This document shows positions 47,004 through 54,945 of a stretch of 64,000 nucleotides of DNA, piece after piece. Position 1 is the stretch's first letter. Each line of letters opens with the position of its first letter. The DNA is taken from positions 38,515 to 102,514 of the forward strand of contig CAZKBH010000010.1 in NCBI GenBank assembly GCA_964550795.1. The letters are read 5' to 3'. The notes under the pieces are model-generated. The model did not search any database. It was not told where the DNA came from and saw only the letters and a program-made list of their open reading frames with translations. The translations under genes and the position numbers were made by a program. This stretch comes from M3007 sp964550795 (GTDB lineage Bacteria; Bacteroidota; Bacteroidia; Chitinophagales; Saprospiraceae).

Positions 47004-47900
47004 ATGAATCCCGTTAAAGTCAACATATTCATTTCCCATTCGCCCGCAGACAAACCTGTGGCAGATAAGCTGTTGGAGTGGTTGTATCCCATGCGCGATG
47101 AAGTGAATGTTTGGCATTATGACCCACCCAAAAAGCCTGAGAAGTTGACGCCATCATGGGAAATCATCTCCTATTTTTCCTGGGAGCCGTTTTATTTCAT
47201 GATGAAGAATTTCTTTGGATGGAAGCCATTTGACCCTTTGGATTCTTATAAAAAAAAGGTAAATATAAGACGTGAAAACGCGCATATTTATATCTTTCTG
47301 ACAAGTTACAAATCATTGAAAGACAGGCAAGTAGAGCAAGATTTAAACTTAGCAGTCGGACGACGGGTTGAATGCGTCTGGGGAGATTTGGCCCCTCTGA
47401 TTTTGCCCGTTTTGGTCAGCCCTTCGCTTTGGAAAGAGGAGTCCCCCTTGGCACGATTCAAGCCTTTGGCTGAGGGTATGCCGCTCAGTTCCTTTCCCGT
47501 GCCGGAAGACGGATATTTATTGGTGACGGAACAAATTGCCGCTTTTGTAAAAAAAATTCAGGTACGGCTGAACGAGGTGAAATTTTATCAAAACCACCCC
47601 ACGAACGAAAACAACCTCGAATTGGCCCCGAAACACAGTTTCCCCTACCTGGGAGGAAACCCCAATCAATTTGTGTATAATCCTCCTGCAGCTTTCCGTC
47701 CCCCGGATTGGATGGGTTGGACGCTGATTGCCCTGATTTTTACGATTTCTGCTGGGAGCTTCCGCAAACAACATCCAGCGGTGTCGTCGCTGCACCTCAA
47801 AGCGAGACCAGCAAAGGAAGTGCAGCCTGAATATCCCCGCGCGATGCCTTTGATGCCACCACCTGCGAAGGAAGAAATCGTGCTGCCGCCCGTTGAATAG
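47004..47900 (+). CDS. TIR-like domain protein with C-terminal membrane helix
   Basis: 298 residues from ATG 47004; longer readings to 46767 add non-conserved sequence. The N terminus, V-N-I-F-I-S-H-S-P-A-D-K-P-V-A-D-K-L-L-E-W-L, is the first strand and helix of a TIR domain. A middle segment with H-I-Y-I-F-L-T-S-Y-K-S and V-L-P-V-L-V-S-P-S-L-W continues the alternating strand pattern. A single membrane helix, M-G-W-T-L-I-A-L-I-F-T-I-S-A-G, lies near residue 235, followed by a Pro-rich tail. Bacterial TIR proteins can be NADases in defence or simple interaction modules; a catalytic Glu cannot be assigned with confidence. The insertion after the first helix is longer than usual. Confidence 0.7.
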   Translation: MNPVKVNIFISHSPADKPVADKLLEWLYPMRDEVNVWHYDPPKKPEKLTPSWEIISYFSWEPFYFMMKNFFGWKPFDPLDSYKKKVNIRRENAHIYIFLTSYKSLKDRQVEQDLNLAVGRRVECVWGDLAPLILPVLVSPSLWKEESPLARFKPLAEGMPLSSFPVPEDGYLLVTEQIAAFVKKIQVRLNEVKFYQNHPTNENNLELAPKHSFPYLGGNPNQFVYNPPAAFRPPDWMGWTLIALIFTISAGSFRKQHPAVSSLHLKARPAKEVQPEYPRAMPLMPPPAKEEIVLPPVE

Positions 47901-47910
47901 TCAAGGAGTT

Positions 47911-47944
47911 TTGAGGGAAACGTTCGTTTGAGTTTCTACCTTTG
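47911..47944 (+). promoter_or_regulatory. Promoter of the aspartate kinase gene
   Basis: TTG (47911-47913), 23-bp spacer, TACCTTTG (47937-47944). Predicted start near 47951, leader of about 57 nt. No obvious attenuator or riboswitch is seen in the leader. Confidence 0.65.
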
Positions 47945-48007
47945 CGTGCTAGTTTGAGGCATAATTGTCTCCTAATATTGACTTAATTTCCATCTTCACA
48001 TTCAACC

Positions 48008-49315
48008 ATGCAGGTTTTTAAATTTGGTGGCGCGAGCCTCAAAGACGCAGCGGGCGTAAAAAACGTCGCTTCAATTCTTCAACGTTATCAAGATCAATCC
48101 CTGATTATCATCGTTTCCGCGATGGGAAAGACCACCAATGCCCTGGAAGCCGTGGTAAATGCCCACGCCAAACAAACCGGCGAAGCGCAAACGCATTACG
48201 ATGCATTTAAGGAACAGCATCTTCAACTGATGCGGGATCTTTTTGAGCCGGGCGACGAGGTTTTTACAACTGTAAACGACACATTTGTAGAAGGCGAATG
48301 GGTGATTGAGGAGCCGCCCGCAGAAAACTACGATTACATGTACGACCAGATTGTGTGTATGGGTGAACTCGTATCGTCCAAGATTGTAACGGCTTATCTC
48401 AATAAAATTGGCCTAAAAACCCAATGGTTGGATGCCCGCGATGTGGTGGCTACTGATAATACCTACCGCGAGGGTTGGGTAAATTGGGACAAAACGAAGG
48501 CCAATGCCCACAAAATCGTGGCGCCCATGTTGGCAAAAGGTGGATTTGTTCTCACGCAGGGTTTTATCGGCAGCACTTCTGAAAACTTCACTACGACTTT
48601 GGGACGGGAAGGCTCGGATTATTCCGCCGCTATTTTTTCGCACTGTCTGGATGCCGAGGCTATGACGATTTGGAAAGATGTTCCAGGTGTATTGAACGCT
48701 GATCCGCGGATGTTCGACAACACCATCAAACTTGACAGGCTGAGTTACCGCGAAGCCATCGAAATGACCTACTACGGCGCTCAGGTGATTCACCCCAAAA
48801 CCATCAAACCGCTGCAAAACAAAAACATTCCGTTTTTTGTCAAGTCATTTCTCGATCCCACGGCGCCGGGCACCGAAATCAGCAGCGATACAGAGGAACA
48901 TTACCCACCGATCGTGGTTGTGGAGAAGAACCAAGCGCTATTGCACATTAGCACGCTGGATTATTCCTTCGTGGCTGAACACCACATGGCACGCTTGTTT
49001 GCGAAGGCCGCTGATTTGCGGATATTCGTCAATATGATGCAGAATACGGCGGTTTCTTTTACGATTTGTGTACCAAACGTGCCGGACCGGATCGAAAAAT
49101 TCAGCAAAGATGTTTCCGATGAATTCAAGGTAAAGACCGAGCAAGGTCTGGAGCTAATCACCATTCGGCACTATACGGAGGAAACGATTGCCAATTTGAA
49201 AAGGGGAAAAATCGTGTTGTTTGAGGAGCGCATCCGAAACACCATGCACATGGTGGTTAAATCGGTTCCGGCAATTGAACGCAAAGAAGTGGAGATCGCA
49301 GGCTCCAAGAGTTGA
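48008..49315 (+). CDS. lysC: Monofunctional aspartate kinase
   Basis: 435 residues from ATG 48008. It starts M-Q-V-F-K-F-G-G-A-S, the kinase's ATP-binding lysine motif. Further family blocks are F-V-L-T-Q-G-F-I-G, T-T-L-G-R-E-G-S-D-Y-S-A and W-K-D-V-P-G-V-L-N-A-D-P-R. The remaining roughly 140 residues form C-terminal ACT-like regulatory sequence. It phosphorylates L-aspartate, the first step to lysine, threonine and methionine. There is no homoserine dehydrogenase fusion, unlike ThrA. It stands alone here, so end-product regulation would be allosteric or through its promoter. Confidence 0.95.
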   Translation: MQVFKFGGASLKDAAGVKNVASILQRYQDQSLIIIVSAMGKTTNALEAVVNAHAKQTGEAQTHYDAFKEQHLQLMRDLFEPGDEVFTTVNDTFVEGEWVIEEPPAENYDYMYDQIVCMGELVSSKIVTAYLNKIGLKTQWLDARDVVATDNTYREGWVNWDKTKANAHKIVAPMLAKGGFVLTQGFIGSTSENFTTTLGREGSDYSAAIFSHCLDAEAMTIWKDVPGVLNADPRMFDNTIKLDRLSYREAIEMTYYGAQVIHPKTIKPLQNKNIPFFVKSFLDPTAPGTEISSDTEEHYPPIVVVEKNQALLHISTLDYSFVAEHHMARLFAKAADLRIFVNMMQNTAVSFTICVPNVPDRIEKFSKDVSDEFKVKTEQGLELITIRHYTEETIANLKRGKIVLFEERIRNTMHMVVKSVPAIERKEVEIAGSKS

Positions 49316-49405
49316 AACACCAGATTTTTGACGTCGAAGTTTTGCTATCTTTCGCAGAAATAAATCTTAGGCTATTCCAAACCATCAGACTTTCGGCCCA
49401 TACTT

Positions 49406-49482
49406 CTGGACATTTTTGTTTTGCTACCAGACCTATAAGGTTTCCAAAAACCTTATAGGTCTCGATTTCGGAAAATGTCCAG
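49406..49482. repeat. Nested palindromic element
   Basis: The inner stem is a perfect 14-bp inverted repeat gacctataaggttt / aaaccttataggtc (49430-49443 and 49448-49461) with a 4-nt loop. The outer stem ctggacatttt / aaaatgtccag (49406-49416 and 49472-49482) is a perfect 11 bp. The two stems are separated by asymmetric single-stranded parts. It lies in the 300-bp space after lysC. It could be a terminator-like RNA or a REP/MITE-type repeat; no second copy is present in this window. Confidence 0.75.
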
Positions 49483-49535
49483 TAGTATGTTTTTAGCCCC
49501 CAGTCCACCCCCTCCTTCGCTTAGGCTTCGGCGGG

Positions 49536-49617
49536 TAAAAATCCCCAATCTACCATTCACCACTATACCAATCACCACTACACCAATCACCAATCACCAA
49601 CCCATCATCAACAAACT
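49536..49617 (+). repeat. G-free leader with CACCAAT-type repeats
   Basis: 82 nt without a single G, ending at the ATG of 49618. It contains repeated caccaat/caccacta units. There is no Shine-Dalgarno-like sequence. Confidence 0.8.
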
Positions 49618-50631
49618 ATGGCACGACTAACCACCTTTTCTCGACTGCTCATTACGCTCGCCATTGTAGCGGTAGTGTTTTTTGCCGTCAGAACATTCCT
49701 CCCAAATTTGGGCTTCTCCGGCTCCGATAGCGGAAGTTCCCCGGAACCATCTTCCGTGAATGCGCCGAGCAATACAGACAACAGCACGGCCCCTAAAAGC
49801 TCCAGTTCCTGGGGGAAATCGTCCGCAGCTTTCACCCCCGCTCCATTCAATTTTTCTGCACCAATGCCCGTAGGCGGCAAACTCAAAGGAGTAGTTGAAT
49901 TGGGTGCTACAGGTTTTAACTCCTTCATTATCAAAGTGGATGGTCAAAAAAACTGGAAACTTGAAAAGGCTGAATTTGGGGTGAGCCTGGTCAAGGAAGG
50001 CCTAGCTACCGACGATGATGTGAAGGCTGGACTACGCCGCTATATTTCTGATATGGTCGCATTTGGGGTAGGAGCGCGCGAAATCCACTTTGTGGTGAGC
50101 AGCGGTGCGCAAAAAGAAGCCATCATGCCAAAAATTAATTCGGCACTCAAGAGCATGGGTTACGTGGTCAATGTGGTCACCCCGCAACAAGAGGCCAAAT
50201 TGGCCCTGCGTTCGGCGCTGCCAACAGCTTACCAAAATCGTGCATTTGTGGTAGATATTGGTTCCGGTAATACTAAAATTTCCTGGCTTCCGAACGGTGC
50301 CTTAGAGGCCCCGGGAGCTAAATATTATCAGGACAACCTGAATGCGGGTACTGTTTTTCAAGAGGTTAAAAGTAAAGCCAGCCAGGTGCCGTCCAATTTG
50401 CGCAGCACCTGCTTCATGATCGGGGGAGTACCGTACGAACTCGCCAAACAAGTGCGCAAAGGCAAGGAACGATACACCGTGTTAAAAGCTCCCGCCGACT
50501 ACAAAGCCGACGGTGCCAAACAAGAGGCTGGTTTGAATATTTACACCGCAGTTGCAGAAGCAACCGGATGCAAACAGTTTGTGTTTGACTGGGATGCCAA
50601 CTTTACGATCGGATTTTTGCTGAATCTTTAA
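49618..50631 (+). CDS. Membrane-anchored Ppx/GppA-like (actin-fold) protein
   Basis: 337 residues from ATG 49618. A single membrane helix (about residues 8-28) is followed by a Ser/Pro/Asn-rich linker (about 30-80). The rest resembles the exopolyphosphatase/GppA actin-like fold: first phosphate loop G-V-V-E-L-G-A-T-G-F-N-S-F near residue 83, second F-V-V-D-I-G-S-G-N-T-K-I-S-W near residue 213, and C-F-M-I-G-G-V-P-Y near residue 262. The basic residues before the helix suggest the enzyme-like domain faces the periplasm, or the helix is a signal anchor. If so, polyphosphate or another phosphoryl compound rather than ATP would be the ligand. Function is inferred from motifs only. Confidence 0.68.
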   Translation: MARLTTFSRLLITLAIVAVVFFAVRTFLPNLGFSGSDSGSSPEPSSVNAPSNTDNSTAPKSSSSWGKSSAAFTPAPFNFSAPMPVGGKLKGVVELGATGFNSFIIKVDGQKNWKLEKAEFGVSLVKEGLATDDDVKAGLRRYISDMVAFGVGAREIHFVVSSGAQKEAIMPKINSALKSMGYVVNVVTPQQEAKLALRSALPTAYQNRAFVVDIGSGNTKISWLPNGALEAPGAKYYQDNLNAGTVFQEVKSKASQVPSNLRSTCFMIGGVPYELAKQVRKGKERYTVLKAPADYKADGAKQEAGLNIYTAVAEATGCKQFVFDWDANFTIGFLLNL

Positions 50632-50640
50632 GTGCTCAGC

Positions 50641-50711
50641 AGTTCATTTACAGGATTTTATTCACCGGGCGACTTAAATTCACCCGGTGAATAAAACCCT
50701 GAAAATGAACT
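50641..50711. repeat. Long hairpin containing a CCGGG-GACTT palindrome
   Basis: Two 31-bp arms (50641-50671 and 50681-50711) pair in 28 of 31 positions around a 9-nt loop. The central 32 bp (50661-50692) align with the palindrome at the icmF gap (26 of 32 identical), including one compensatory base-pair change. It begins 10 nt after the preceding stop and reaches into the leader of the next gene (ATG 50747). Confidence 0.85.
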
Positions 50712-50746
50712 GTGTCTTAAAATCACTCATTAACGCTGTCTTAAAC

Positions 50747-51748
50747 ATGAAATACCTATCCATTCTCTTTACCATTCTATTACTCCACACCAAAACCATT
50801 TCGCAAGACACCTTCTCCATTGTTGCGGTGGACACCCTAACGGGAGAAATTGGCAGCGCCGGAGCGAGTTGTTTGGATAATATTCAGTTTCCAGGCAGTA
50901 ACGGCGCCATCATTATCAGCGATATTTTGCCGGGGCGTGGCGCAATTCACACCCAATCATTCTGGTTGGCGCAGAACCAAGCCAATGCCCGGATGCGCAT
51001 GCAAGAAGGACTTTCTCCGCAGCAAGTGGTGGATTGGTTGAAAGCCAACGATGCACAAGGTGGATTTGCCTGGGTAAATCGGCAATACGGCGTGGTGGAT
51101 TTTGACACAGAAGACCACCCGCGGTCGGCAGCGCTCACGGGTTCAGGTTGTCTGGATTGGAAAGGTCACCGCTTGGGTGCTAATTATGCGATTCAGGGCA
51201 ATATCTTGCTGGGGCCACAAATTTTGGACAGCATGGAGGCGCGTTTTCTGGCCGCATCGGGCACGCTCGCAGAACGACTCATGGCCTGCATGCAAGGTGC
51301 CAATGTGCCCGGAGCAGACAGCCGCTGCCTTCAAAACGGTACGAGTTCCCTCTCGGCATTCGTCCGCGTTGCCAAGCCCGGCGACATACAGGGCAACTTT
51401 TGGCTCGACTTGAATGTGCCTTCCCTCCCGGCGGGCATGGAGCCAATTGACTCCTTACAACATTTGTTTGACGCCTGGAATACATCCGTTGCAACCCAGA
51501 ACTTACAGAATACGGATATGGCGGTTATTTACCCAAATCCCGCAAAAGGCTGGTTTTCAGTGCTTTGGAAGGAAGAAGTGGGGTTGTTAGAACTTTTTGA
51601 TCTGGCGGGCAGAAAGTTGTTTTCCAAACCCTTGACAAACGGGGAAAATCGAATTGCTCCCAACAACATGCCGCAAGGGGTCTATTTTGTAAGAATTTCA
51701 ATAGCAGGACGGCCAGCCATGACCCAGAGATTGGTTTGGCAACCCTAA
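50747..51748 (+). CDS. Secreted DUF1028 protein with T9SS type A sorting domain
   Basis: 333 residues. ATG 50747 opens a signal peptide (MKYLSILFTILLLHTKTISQ); upstream in-frame ATGs at 50687 and 50705 lie within the hairpin. Residues about 20-215 match DUF1028, an Ntn-hydrolase-like fold: D-T-F-S-I-V-A-V-D, G-E-I-G-S-A-G-A-S-C, G-R-G-A-I-H-T-Q-S and G-A-N-Y-A-I-Q-G-N-I-L. The C terminus (I-Y-P-N-P-A-K-G-W-F onward) is a type A sorting domain. It should be exported. The activity of DUF1028 is not established; a peptidase or amidase role is a guess from the fold. Confidence 0.9.
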   Translation: MKYLSILFTILLLHTKTISQDTFSIVAVDTLTGEIGSAGASCLDNIQFPGSNGAIIISDILPGRGAIHTQSFWLAQNQANARMRMQEGLSPQQVVDWLKANDAQGGFAWVNRQYGVVDFDTEDHPRSAALTGSGCLDWKGHRLGANYAIQGNILLGPQILDSMEARFLAASGTLAERLMACMQGANVPGADSRCLQNGTSSLSAFVRVAKPGDIQGNFWLDLNVPSLPAGMEPIDSLQHLFDAWNTSVATQNLQNTDMAVIYPNPAKGWFSVLWKEEVGLLELFDLAGRKLFSKPLTNGENRIAPNNMPQGVYFVRISIAGRPAMTQRLVWQP

Positions 51749-51844
51749 AACCATTCAGGGTTTCCCATGATATTTGGGTCCTTAGAACCCAAAATCCGCC
51801 TTTTGATAATCAATTGAAATAAGCTGCATTTCCCCTGCGTATTC

Positions 51845-51884
51845 AAAGTGTGGCACACTTTAATTATAAGGTGTGCCACACTTT
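51845..51884. repeat. Dispersed hairpin repeat, copy 3 (AAGTGTGGCACA arms)
   Basis: Perfect 14-bp arms (51845-51858 and 51871-51884), extending the 12-bp core shared with the other two copies, around a 12-nt AT-rich loop. It ends 20 nt before the moxR ATG, so in any transcript starting upstream it would sit next to the ribosome-binding region. Confidence 0.8.
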
Positions 51885-51904
51885 AATCCTTATCCAACTT
51901 TTCC

Positions 51905-52900
51905 ATGCAGAAACCCGCCAACATGGACGCGCTCAACGAATTTATTCGTACCGAGAGCGCGTTCCTCGAAAAACTAAAATCAGCCACCGCTACCGTCATT
52001 GTCGGTCAGGACCAAATGCTCGACCGGTTGCTCATCGGGCTACTCACCAAGGGTCATATCTTGCTCGAAGGAATGCCGGGACTGGCTAAAACGCTGGCCA
52101 TCAAGACCCTGGCAGATGCCGTAGATGCACATTTTAGCCGCATTCAATTTACCCCTGATTTGCTTCCCGCCGATGTGGTCGGTACTACCATTTACAGTCC
52201 GGCTACGGGGGAGTTCAGCGTACGAAAAGGTCCCATTTTCGCCAATTTTGTATTGGCCGACGAAATTAATCGCGCCCCGGCTAAAGTCCAAAGCGCCCTG
52301 CTGGAGGCCATGCAGGAACGGCAGATTACCATTGGAAATCAAACCTTTAAGCTCGAAGAACCGTTTTTGGTACTCGCTACCCAAAACCCGATTGAACAAG
52401 AGGGAACCTACCCTTTGCCCGAAGCGCAGGCCGACCGTTTTTTGTTAAAAGTAAAAATCGGCTATCCAACCCTGGAGGATGAACGCCTCATCATGCGCCG
52501 AAATCTCAACGACGATATGCCGGAGGTATCTAAAATCCTCTCTGTCAAGACTTTATTGCAAGCGCGGGAGGCCGTCAAAAAGATTTACCTCGACGAAAAA
52601 ATCGAACAATATATTCTCCAGATTGTGTTCGCAACCCGGAAACCGGATCAGTATGGCTTGGGGCAAATTGCCCCGCTGATCAGTTATGGCGCATCGCCGA
52701 GGGCTACCATTGCATTGGCCAAAGCGGCCCGGGCCATGGCTTTCCTCAATCGCCGCGCTTTTGTTACCCCGGATGATGTACGCGCGATTTGTCCCGATGT
52801 TCTGCGCCACCGCGTTGGTTTGACCTTCGAGGCAGAGGCGGAGAATATTGGCCAGGAAGAGATTGTTGAGCGGGTTTTGAGTACGATTGTTATTCCATAG
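51905..52900 (+). CDS. moxR: MoxR-family AAA+ ATPase
   Basis: 331 residues from ATG 51905 (alternative ATG 51923). Walker A is E-G-M-P-G-L-A-K-T, Walker B F-V-L-A-D-E-I-N-R-A, sensor 1 L-A-T-Q-N-P-I-E-Q-E-G, and the arginine-finger region is P-L-P-E-A-Q-A-D-R-F; all are typical of MoxR. These ATPases act as chaperones for von Willebrand A (VWA) proteins. The next genes encode a DUF58 protein and VWA proteins, the classic arrangement. The DUF58 gene starts 4 nt after the stop, so translation is likely coupled. Confidence 0.95.
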   Translation: MQKPANMDALNEFIRTESAFLEKLKSATATVIVGQDQMLDRLLIGLLTKGHILLEGMPGLAKTLAIKTLADAVDAHFSRIQFTPDLLPADVVGTTIYSPATGEFSVRKGPIFANFVLADEINRAPAKVQSALLEAMQERQITIGNQTFKLEEPFLVLATQNPIEQEGTYPLPEAQADRFLLKVKIGYPTLEDERLIMRRNLNDDMPEVSKILSVKTLLQAREAVKKIYLDEKIEQYILQIVFATRKPDQYGLGQIAPLISYGASPRATIALAKAARAMAFLNRRAFVTPDDVRAICPDVLRHRVGLTFEAEAENIGQEEIVERVLSTIVIP

Positions 52901-52904
52901 CTCC

Positions 52905-53789
52905 ATGGACACCACCGAATTGCTCAAAAAAGTACGCCGCATCGAAATCAAGACCAAGGGCTTGAGCAGTCACCTGTTTACCGGTGGCTATCAGAGTGCG
53001 TTCAAGGGCAAGGGGATGTCTTTCAGCGATGTGCGCATGTACCAGCCAGGCGATGATGTGCGCGCCATTGATTGGAATGTGACGGCCCGGACTGGCGAGC
53101 CATTCATCAAGGTTTTTGAGGAGGAACGTGAAAATACCGTGATGTTGGTGGTAGATGTGAGTGGTTCTGCGGTTTTTGGAAGCCACGCACAGTTTAAAGC
53201 AGAGTATCTGACCGAGCTCTGTGCGGTGTTGGCTTTTTCGGCCATCGCGAACAACGACAAGGTGGGCGTGATGCTTTTTTCCGACCGGGTGGAATTGTAC
53301 ATCCCGCCCAAAAAAGGCCGCCAACACATTCTCCGAATCATTCGAGAGGTGTTGAGCGTGAAGCCTGTTGGACGAAAAACGGACATGAATAAGGCGCTGC
53401 GATACATTCATACCGGCATTAAAAAACGCTGTGTTTGTTTCGTTTTATCCGATTTTCTGGCCGATGGTTACGAAGAAGCCTTGCGCGTGTTGGCCAAGCA
53501 ACACGATTGTATTGGCATCCATTGCTGGGATCCGCTGGAGCGGGATTTGCCCGATGTAGGTGTGCTTCGGGTAGCCGATGCGGAAACAGGCGAACAAATT
53601 TGGGTAGACACCACCGACAGTCGGCTTCGCTGGCAATACGGACATTCTTTTGAGGTGCACAAAGCTGCCACGCAAAGCCTGTTTCGACGTGCGGGAGCGG
53701 ATTTTTTGAGCGTTGGAACGCACCAGCCTTATACCAATGCACTCCTACAGTTCTTTTCCAAACGCTCCAAAATCGTCGCACATGGCTGA
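52905..53789 (+). CDS. DUF58 domain protein
   Basis: 294 residues from ATG 52905. The DUF58 signature D-D-V-R-A-I-D-W-N-V-T-A-R is near residue 50. A VWA-like fold follows with metal-site motif D-V-S-G-S and C-F-V-L-S-D-F. There is no membrane helix in this version, so it should be cytoplasmic. It belongs to the moxR-bat operon and overlaps the longest reading of the next gene by 8 nt. Its presumed role is a partner or client of the MoxR ATPase in envelope stress or aerotolerance functions. Confidence 0.93.
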   Translation: MDTTELLKKVRRIEIKTKGLSSHLFTGGYQSAFKGKGMSFSDVRMYQPGDDVRAIDWNVTARTGEPFIKVFEEERENTVMLVVDVSGSAVFGSHAQFKAEYLTELCAVLAFSAIANNDKVGVMLFSDRVELYIPPKKGRQHILRIIREVLSVKPVGRKTDMNKALRYIHTGIKKRCVCFVLSDFLADGYEEALRVLAKQHDCIGIHCWDPLERDLPDVGVLRVADAETGEQIWVDTTDSRLRWQYGHSFEVHKAATQSLFRRAGADFLSVGTHQPYTNALLQFFSKRSKIVAHG

Positions 53790-53847
53790 GGGTTCTGCTT
53801 TGTTTGGGGGAGGTTTTTTTCAAAATAACACGACTGCTGGTCGTCGT

Positions 53848-54801
53848 ATGAGATTGCTGTTGGTGGCCGGTTTGTTTGCTGCGATTCAACTCTCCGCACA
53901 ACCCAAAGCCATTGCATCCCTGAAGCCAGAACGCATCGAGACAGGCGATACTGCGGTGCTGTTGATGCTGATTTCAGGCTTAAACAGCCAGCCGAAAGAC
54001 GTTGATTTTGGTCCCTGGTCCACCGTTTTACCGCCCGCGAACATTATCCGCCGCTCGGAATGGAAACGCAGCGGCACCCAATGGATTCGCAGTTTTACCC
54101 TGATTGCGTTCGATAGTGCAACTTTAGAACTGCCGCCGCTCCGGGTGCGTCTTCTGAGCGGAACATCCCTGGAAACAAATCCATTAAAACTCACGGTTTT
54201 TCCCACCCGCGGCGGACGCGAAATCACGGACATGGCCAAAATTCGCGACATCCGTCGGGAACCTGAAACTTGGTTGGACTATTGGCCCTGGCTGCTTGGG
54301 GTACTGCTGGTAATGGGGCCCTTGGTCTGGTGGCTGCGTAAAAACCGTCGAAAACCAAAGGTTTTGATTCCTCAAACTGCCCCCGCTCCCCCGCCCATGC
54401 TTTCATCGAGTGAGCAAGCTTTGCAAAAACTTGCCCAATTAAGGCAGAAACAGCTTTGGAAAAATGGGCAAACAAAGGAACATTACGCAGAGCTCAGCCT
54501 CATCCTGCGGGAATACCTGGAAACACGTTTTAAGATTGCGGCACTGGAATCCACGACCGCTGAAATTCAGCAAATGTTAAAAGCCACCGATTTCCCCATG
54601 GTTTCCCGAAACGATTTGAAGGCAATTTTGGAAAAAACCGATTTAGTCAAATACGCCCAATCACAACCATCCGAAGCCTCCCATGAAGAAATTTTGGTAA
54701 AAGCCCAGGAATTGGTAGCGCCCCTCCAGGCCAAAAAGCCAGAACCGCCCCCCAAAAAAACGACCCCTAAATCAAACACAGGGAAATACGAACCCCTTTA
54801 A
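53848..54801 (+). CDS. BatD-position membrane protein of the moxR-bat operon
   Basis: 317 residues. The ATG at 53848 is preferred because it opens the signal peptide MRLLLVAGLFAAIQLSAQ; a start at 53782 overlapping the DUF58 stop (ATGGCTGA) would add 22 residues. A periplasmic beta domain of about 130 residues is followed by a membrane helix (W-P-W-L-L-G-V-L-L-V-M-G-P-L-V-W-W), a cytoplasmic helical region (E-Q-A-L-Q-K-L-A-Q-L-R-Q) and a Pro/Lys-rich tail. This is the usual unnamed gene between DUF58 and batA in Bacteroidetes clusters; it resembles DUF4381/BatD-like membrane proteins. Specific function unknown. Confidence 0.78.
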   Translation: MRLLLVAGLFAAIQLSAQPKAIASLKPERIETGDTAVLLMLISGLNSQPKDVDFGPWSTVLPPANIIRRSEWKRSGTQWIRSFTLIAFDSATLELPPLRVRLLSGTSLETNPLKLTVFPTRGGREITDMAKIRDIRREPETWLDYWPWLLGVLLVMGPLVWWLRKNRRKPKVLIPQTAPAPPPMLSSSEQALQKLAQLRQKQLWKNGQTKEHYAELSLILREYLETRFKIAALESTTAEIQQMLKATDFPMVSRNDLKAILEKTDLVKYAQSQPSEASHEEILVKAQELVAPLQAKKPEPPPKKTTPKSNTGKYEPL

Positions 54802-54810
54802 TATAACCGG

Positions 54811-54945
54811 CCTCAACTCTAACCCCTCAACCTCTCAACCTCTCAACACCTCAACCATCTCAACCCTCTCAACCCCCAACCTCTCAACCCCCAACCTCTC
54901 AACCCCCAACCTCTCAACCCTAAACCCTCAACCCTAAACCCACCC
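54811..54945 (+). repeat. 135-nt G-free CTCAACC-repeat leader before batA
   Basis: Not one G between 54811 and the ATG at 54946. It is made of degenerate heptamers (CTCAACC) and a 15-nt unit (ctctcaacccccaac) repeated three to four times, ending in CCCTAAA-type units. It is the full spacer between the two genes. No Shine-Dalgarno sequence or promoter box is visible. Confidence 0.92.

Noticed and set aside
49536..49617. Small coding gene in the C/A-rich stretch
   Set aside because: Simple-repeat composition and no start codon with a sensible product; better explained as a leader.
53713..53847. Earlier starts for the BatD-position gene
   Set aside because: They overlap the DUF58 coding end and would bury the signal peptide that begins at 53848.
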